Assembly: GCA_938036835.1 (NCBI GenBank)
Contig: CALHWB010000029.1
Coordinates: 1 to 9,733 of the forward strand
DNA from: an uncultured Propionibacterium sp.
GTDB taxonomy: Bacteria; Actinomycetota; Actinomycetes; Propionibacteriales; Propionibacteriaceae
Length of the DNA: 9,733 nucleotides
Direction: 5' to 3'
The position numbers were made by a program, and so were the translations under genes. Positions within the stretch are counted from its first letter, which is position 1. Every line of letters begins with the position of its first letter. Shown piece after piece: positions 5,872-9,733 of this stretch. The notes beneath the pieces are model-generated. The model ran no database searches and had not been told where the DNA came from. It was given only the letters and a program-made list of their open reading frames with translations.

Positions 5872-5877
5872 AGGAGG
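5872..5877 (+). promoter_or_regulatory. Ribosome binding site of narG
   Basis: A full AGGAGG sits only four bases before the ATG at 5882, a slightly short spacing, and supports that start. Confidence 0.7.
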
Positions 5878-5881
5878 CAAC

Positions 5882-8800
5882 ATGACCACCGACCACAGCT
5901 CCCCAAAGACCACCCCGGCCAAGACACCCACCGATGTCTTGTTCCGGATGGGCTCGTGGCTGCGGCGGGGCACCGCCAGCCCGGACACCCGCCAGCTGTT
6001 CCTCACCGGCGGGCGCGAGGCCGATGCGTTCTATCGCCAGCGCTGGAGTTACGACAAGGTGGTGCGCTCCACCCACGGGGTGAACTGCACGGGCTCGTGT
6101 TCCTGGAAGGTGTATGTCAAGGACGGCATCATCACCTGGGAGTCCCAGCAAACCGATTACCCCACCACCGGCCCGAACATGCCCGAGTATGAACCCCGCG
6201 GCTGCCCGCGGGGTGCGGCCTTCAGTTGGTATGAGTACTCCCCCACCCGCATCAAGTACCCCTATGTGCGTTCAGCGCTGTTGGACGCCTACCGCGAGGC
6301 CCGGGCGAGATCGGGCGATCCGGTGCTGGCTTGGGGCGATGTGGTTGCCGATCCGGTGCGTTCCGGGGCATACAAGCAGGCCCGCGGCCGGGGCGGCATG
6401 GTGCGGGTCAGCTGGGAGGAGGCCACCGAGATCATCGCGGCCGCCTACGTGCACACCATCAAACGGTTCGGCCCCGATCGGATCGCCGGGTTCTCGGTGA
6501 TCCCGGCGATGAGCATGATCTCCTATGGCGCCGGCTCGCGTTTCCACGAGTTGATCGGGGCGACCATGCTGTCGTTCTACGACTGGTATGCCGATCTGCC
6601 GCCGGCCAGCCCGCAGGTATTCGGCGATCAGACCGATGTCCCGGAATCGGGTGACTGGTTCAACGCCCAGTACCTGATCATGTGGGGTTCCAATGTGCCG
6701 GTCACCCGCACCCCCGACGCCCACTTCATGGCCGAGGCACGCTACCACGGGCAGAAGGTCGTGGTCGTCTCACCGGACTTTGCCGACAACACCAAGTTCG
6801 CCGACGACTGGCTGCGCGTCCACCCGGGCACCGACGGTGCCCTGGCGATGGCCATGGGGCATGTGATCCTTTCGGAGTTCCACGTCGAACGCCGCGAACC
6901 GTTCTTCCTCGACTACATGAAACACTTCTCCGACGCGCCCTTCCTGGTGGAACTGGATGACTACCGGCCGGCCACCCCCGAGGCAGCCGAACTGGCCGGT
7001 CAGCGTCCCGCCCGGGTGCCCGGCAAGTTCGTCACCGCCGCCCGGATGCCCGAGGTCAAGCTGGCCCGCACCGAACACGCCGCCTTCCGCCCGCTGGTGC
7101 TGGACGCCGACGGCAGCGTCCGGGATCCCGGCGGCACCCTGGCGGACCGCTTCGGCGAGCAGGGTGTGGGCCATTGGAACCTCACCCTGGATGGCGTCGA
7201 CCCGGTGATGAGCCTGCTGGACACCGACGATTGGGAACCGGCCGAGATTCTGCTGCCGCGCTTCGACCTGCCGGCCAGGCCGGACCAGTCCAGCGCCGGA
7301 GCCGGGGTGGTACGCCGGGGCGTCCCGGCCCGCCGGATCAACGGCAAGCTGGTCACCACCGTCTACGACATCCTGCTGGCCCAATATGCGGTGGCCCGGC
7401 CCGGGCTGCCCGGCGATTGGCCAACCGGCTATGCCGACGCCGCCACCCCCGGCACCCCGGCCTGGCAGGAGGAACTCACCGGGGTGGCCGCGGGCGCAGC
7501 CGAGAAGATCGGCCGGGAATTCGCCCTCAACGCCATCGAATCGGGGGGCCGATCCATGATCTTGATGGGGGCCGGCACCAACCACTACTTCCACTCCGAT
7601 GAGATCTACCGCACCTTCCTGGCGCTGCTGACGATGTGCGGCACCCAGGGCGTCAATGGCGGCGGCTGGGCGCACTATGTGGGGCAGGAGAAGGTCCGTC
7701 CGATCACCGGCTGGTCACAGTACGCCATGGCACTGGACTGGCAGCGGCCCCCCCGGCAGATGATCTCCACCGGCTGGTACTACCTGACCACCGATCAATG
7801 GCGCTACGACGGTGCACGGGCAGACAAGATGGCCAATCCGCTGGGATCGGGCCGGCTCGCCGGCAAGACCGTGGCCGACTGCCTGGTCGAATCCGCCCAG
7901 CGCGGCTGGATGCCCAGCTATCCGACCTTCGACCGTTCCCCGCTGGAGCTGGGCCGGCAGGCCATCGAGGCCGGTCAAACCCCGGCAGAGTATGTGGCGG
8001 CCGAGCTGGCAGCGGGCCGGCTGCATTTCGCGGCCGAGGATCCCGACGCGGCCGCGAACATTCCCCGGATCTTGGCGAACTGGCGCACCAATCTGCTGGG
8101 TTCCTCGGCGAAGGGTACGGAGTTCTTCCTGCGCCACATGCTGGGTGCCGGCAATGACGTGAACGCCGAGGAATTGCCCGAGGGCAACCGGCCGAGATCG
8201 ATGACCTGGCGCGATGAGCCCCCACCCGGCAAGCTCGACCTGATGTGGACGGCCGATTTCCGCAATACCTCCACCACCCTGCACTCCGATGTGGTGCTGC
8301 CCGCGGCGACCTGGTATGAGAAACACGACCTGTCCAGTACCGACATGCACCCGTTCATGCATTCGTTCAACGCGGCGGTCGACCCGCCCTGGCAGGCCCG
8401 CACCGATTTCGAGATCTTCCAGTCGCTGGCGCGGCTGGTCAGCGAGTTGGCTGCGCAGCATCTGGGCACCCAGTTGGACGTGCTGGCCGCTCCCCTGAAC
8501 CACGACACTCCCGATGCCCTGGCCACCCCCGGTGGTGTGGTGCCCGGGGAGAACTCCTGGCAGCCCGGGGTCACCATGCCCAAGATTGTGGGGATTGAGC
8601 GGGACTACACCCTGATCGGTCACAAGTTCGACACCCTCGGGCCGCTGGCCGACGGTGCGGGGATGCCGGCCAAGGGTATTCTGCTGCGGCCCGGCAAGGA
8701 GGTGCAGCAGCTTGGCGAGTTGAACGGCCGGGCCGCACCCGGCTCCGGTCCCGGCGCGGGCCGGCCGCTGGTCGACACCGACATCAAGGCCGCCGATGCC

Positions 8801-9655
8801 GTCTTGCTGCTGTCGGGCACCACGAACGGCCGGCTGGCAACCGAAGGCTTCCGTACCCTGGAGAGGCGCACCGGCACCGCAATGGCCGCCCTGGCCGAAG
8901 GCGACGAGGAGAAGCGCATCAGTTTCGCCGACACCGTCCACCAGCCGCGGTCGGTGATCACCTCACCCGAATGGTCCGGTTCCGAACATGGCGGCCGGCG
9001 CTACTCGGCCTTCGTCCAGAATGTCGAATGCCACAAGCCCTGGCACACCCTCACCGGAAGACCCCAGTTCTACCTCGACCACGATTGGATGCAGGACATC
9101 GGCGAATCGCTACCGATCTTCCGGCCGCCGCTAGACATGGCGCATCTCTACGGGGAACACCCGGTCGGGCAGGTGAGCCAGGCTCCCGAGGGCACCGCCG
9201 AGGTGGCCGTGCGGTATCTGACGATCCACAACAAATGGGCGATCCACTCCCAGTATTACGACAACCCGCACATGCTCACCCTGGGCCGGGGCGGTCAGAC
9301 CATCTGGCTGAGCCCGCAGGACGCGGCGAAGATCGGGGCGATCGACAACGAGTGGGTGGAGGCCCACAACCGCAACGGCATCGTCGTTGCCCGCGCGATC
9401 GTCTCGCACCGCATCCCGGAGGGCACCGTGTTCATGCACCACGCCCAGGAACGCACCATGAACACCCCGCTGACCGAACGATCCGGGCGCCGGGGCGGGA
9501 TCCACAATTCGCTGACCCGGATCGCCATCAAACCGACCCACCTGATCGGCGGCTACGCGCAGTTTTCCTATGCATTCAACTACTACGGTCCCACCGGCAA
9601 TCAGCGGGACGAGGTCACCTTGATCCGCCGGCGCAGCCAGGAGGTGCGGTTCTGA
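5882..9655 (+). CDS. narG: Respiratory nitrate reductase, alpha (catalytic) subunit NarG
   Basis: NarG reduces nitrate to nitrite at a molybdenum bis-MGD centre and receives electrons from NarH and the quinol-oxidising NarI. In the family the NarGH pair faces the cytoplasm. At 1257 residues it is full length (E. coli NarG is 1247). The cluster FS0 ligands are intact: H65-x3-C69-x3-C73 (THGVNCTGSC) and C108 (EPRGCPRGA), with the same internal spacings as H50, C54, C58 and C93 of E. coli. The molybdenum-ligating Asp is D234 in SFYDWYADLPPASPQ. The C-terminal end GGYAQFSYAFNYYGPTGNQR is typical of NarG. The N-terminus has SWLRRG rather than a true Tat signal, as usual for NarG. It follows narK by 51 bases and overlaps narH by one base. 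I see no frameshift, truncation or missing key residue. Confidence 0.98.
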   Translation: MTTDHSSPKTTPAKTPTDVLFRMGSWLRRGTASPDTRQLFLTGGREADAFYRQRWSYDKVVRSTHGVNCTGSCSWKVYVKDGIITWESQQTDYPTTGPNMPEYEPRGCPRGAAFSWYEYSPTRIKYPYVRSALLDAYREARARSGDPVLAWGDVVADPVRSGAYKQARGRGGMVRVSWEEATEIIAAAYVHTIKRFGPDRIAGFSVIPAMSMISYGAGSRFHELIGATMLSFYDWYADLPPASPQVFGDQTDVPESGDWFNAQYLIMWGSNVPVTRTPDAHFMAEARYHGQKVVVVSPDFADNTKFADDWLRVHPGTDGALAMAMGHVILSEFHVERREPFFLDYMKHFSDAPFLVELDDYRPATPEAAELAGQRPARVPGKFVTAARMPEVKLARTEHAAFRPLVLDADGSVRDPGGTLADRFGEQGVGHWNLTLDGVDPVMSLLDTDDWEPAEILLPRFDLPARPDQSSAGAGVVRRGVPARRINGKLVTTVYDILLAQYAVARPGLPGDWPTGYADAATPGTPAWQEELTGVAAGAAEKIGREFALNAIESGGRSMILMGAGTNHYFHSDEIYRTFLALLTMCGTQGVNGGGWAHYVGQEKVRPITGWSQYAMALDWQRPPRQMISTGWYYLTTDQWRYDGARADKMANPLGSGRLAGKTVADCLVESAQRGWMPSYPTFDRSPLELGRQAIEAGQTPAEYVAAELAAGRLHFAAEDPDAAANIPRILANWRTNLLGSSAKGTEFFLRHMLGAGNDVNAEELPEGNRPRSMTWRDEPPPGKLDLMWTADFRNTSTTLHSDVVLPAATWYEKHDLSSTDMHPFMHSFNAAVDPPWQARTDFEIFQSLARLVSELAAQHLGTQLDVLAAPLNHDTPDALATPGGVVPGENSWQPGVTMPKIVGIERDYTLIGHKFDTLGPLADGAGMPAKGILLRPGKEVQQLGELNGRAAPGSGPGAGRPLVDTDIKAADAVLLLSGTTNGRLATEGFRTLERRTGTAMAALAEGDEEKRISFADTVHQPRSVITSPEWSGSEHGGRRYSAFVQNVECHKPWHTLTGRPQFYLDHDWMQDIGESLPIFRPPLDMAHLYGEHPVGQVSQAPEGTAEVAVRYLTIHNKWAIHSQYYDNPHMLTLGRGGQTIWLSPQDAAKIGAIDNEWVEAHNRNGIVVARAIVSHRIPEGTVFMHHAQERTMNTPLTERSGRRGGIHNSLTRIAIKPTHLIGGYAQFSYAFNYYGPTGNQRDEVTLIRRRSQEVRF
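9639..9644 (+). promoter_or_regulatory. Ribosome binding site of narH, inside the end of narG
   Basis: AGGAGG within the last codons of narG ends ten bases before the narH ATG at 9655. With the overlapping stop and start codons it suggests translational coupling, and it favours this ATG over the in-frame ATGs at 9664 and beyond. Confidence 0.7.
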
Positions 9656-9733
9656 TGAAGGTCATGGCACAGCTAGCGATGGTCATGAACCTGGACAAGT
9701 GCATCGGCTGCCACACCTGCTCGGTCACCTGCA
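9655..9733 (+). CDS. narH: Respiratory nitrate reductase, beta subunit NarH (5' fragment, cut by window end)
   Basis: Only the first 26 codons are present. They include the first 4Fe-4S ligand motif of NarH, C16-x2-C19-x2-C22-x3-C26 (CIGCHTCSVTC), following VMNLDK, which matches the family N-terminus. NarH carries the iron-sulfur clusters that pass electrons from NarI to NarG. The ATG shares its A with the narG TGA stop (TGATG), a common arrangement for subunits made in equal amounts. narJ and narI would be expected downstream but are outside the window. Confidence 0.95.
   Translation, partial: MKVMAQLAMVMNLDKCIGCHTCSVTC

Noticed and set aside
4823..6151. 442-residue minus-strand open frame across narK and narG
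   Set aside because: It lies antisense to two well-identified genes; its Gly/Arg/Glu/Pro-rich composition is typical of antisense frames in high-GC DNA.
7715..8941. 408-residue minus-strand open frame inside narG
   Set aside because: Antisense shadow of NarG, whose sense frame has intact family motifs throughout.
1..9733. CRISPR array, tRNA or rRNA gene, insertion sequence or phage genes
   Set aside because: No regularly spaced short repeats with unique spacers, no tRNA-like cloverleaf I could recognise, no transposase or integrase motifs, and no terminal repeats flanking a segment. The only tandem repeats lie in frame within a coding region.

Overview
The window is GC-rich throughout, with strong G/C preference at third codon positions, good Shine-Dalgarno sites on some genes and apparently leaderless starts on others. 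Together with an actinobacterial-style narK-narG-narH order, this points to a high-GC Gram-positive (Actinobacteria). A member of the Propionibacteriaceae or a relative is possible, but that is an inference from gene style only. Nothing suggests a phage, plasmid, insertion sequence, CRISPR array or RNA gene.

Layout: positions 3-710 hold the 3' end of a low-complexity Pro/Ala/Glu-rich protein of unknown function, with near-identical tandem repeats of about 90 bp. A GC-rich hairpin separates it from a convergent cation diffusion facilitator (CDF) metal transporter (792-1730, minus). A gene-poor stretch of 370 bases follows (1731-2100), rich in inverted repeats. Next comes a molybdenum cofactor (Moco) group: a MogA/MoaB-family protein (2101-2610, plus), a MobA-type guanylyltransferase (about 2638-3288, minus) and the radical SAM enzyme MoaA (3387-4421, plus). 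The rest is the start of a respiratory nitrate reductase operon: NarK transporter (4514-5830), NarG catalytic subunit (5882-9655), and the first 26 codons of NarH, cut by the window end. narJ and narI would be expected beyond it.

How the genes work together: MoaA starts Moco synthesis from GTP. Mog-family proteins prepare molybdopterin for molybdenum insertion (adenylylation). MobA adds GMP to give the bis-MGD form that NarG requires. NarK brings nitrate in and/or exchanges it for nitrite, and NarGH(I) reduces nitrate with quinol electrons. So positions 2101-9733 read as one anaerobic nitrate respiration module that carries part of its own cofactor supply. moaC, moaD, moaE and moeA are not in the window.

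I see no clearly new biological system. The points most worth a second look are the substituted active-site positions of the Mog-family protein, the altered transport-site residues of the CDF protein, the inverted-repeat cluster upstream of mog, the repeat protein at the left edge, and a dyad upstream of narK.
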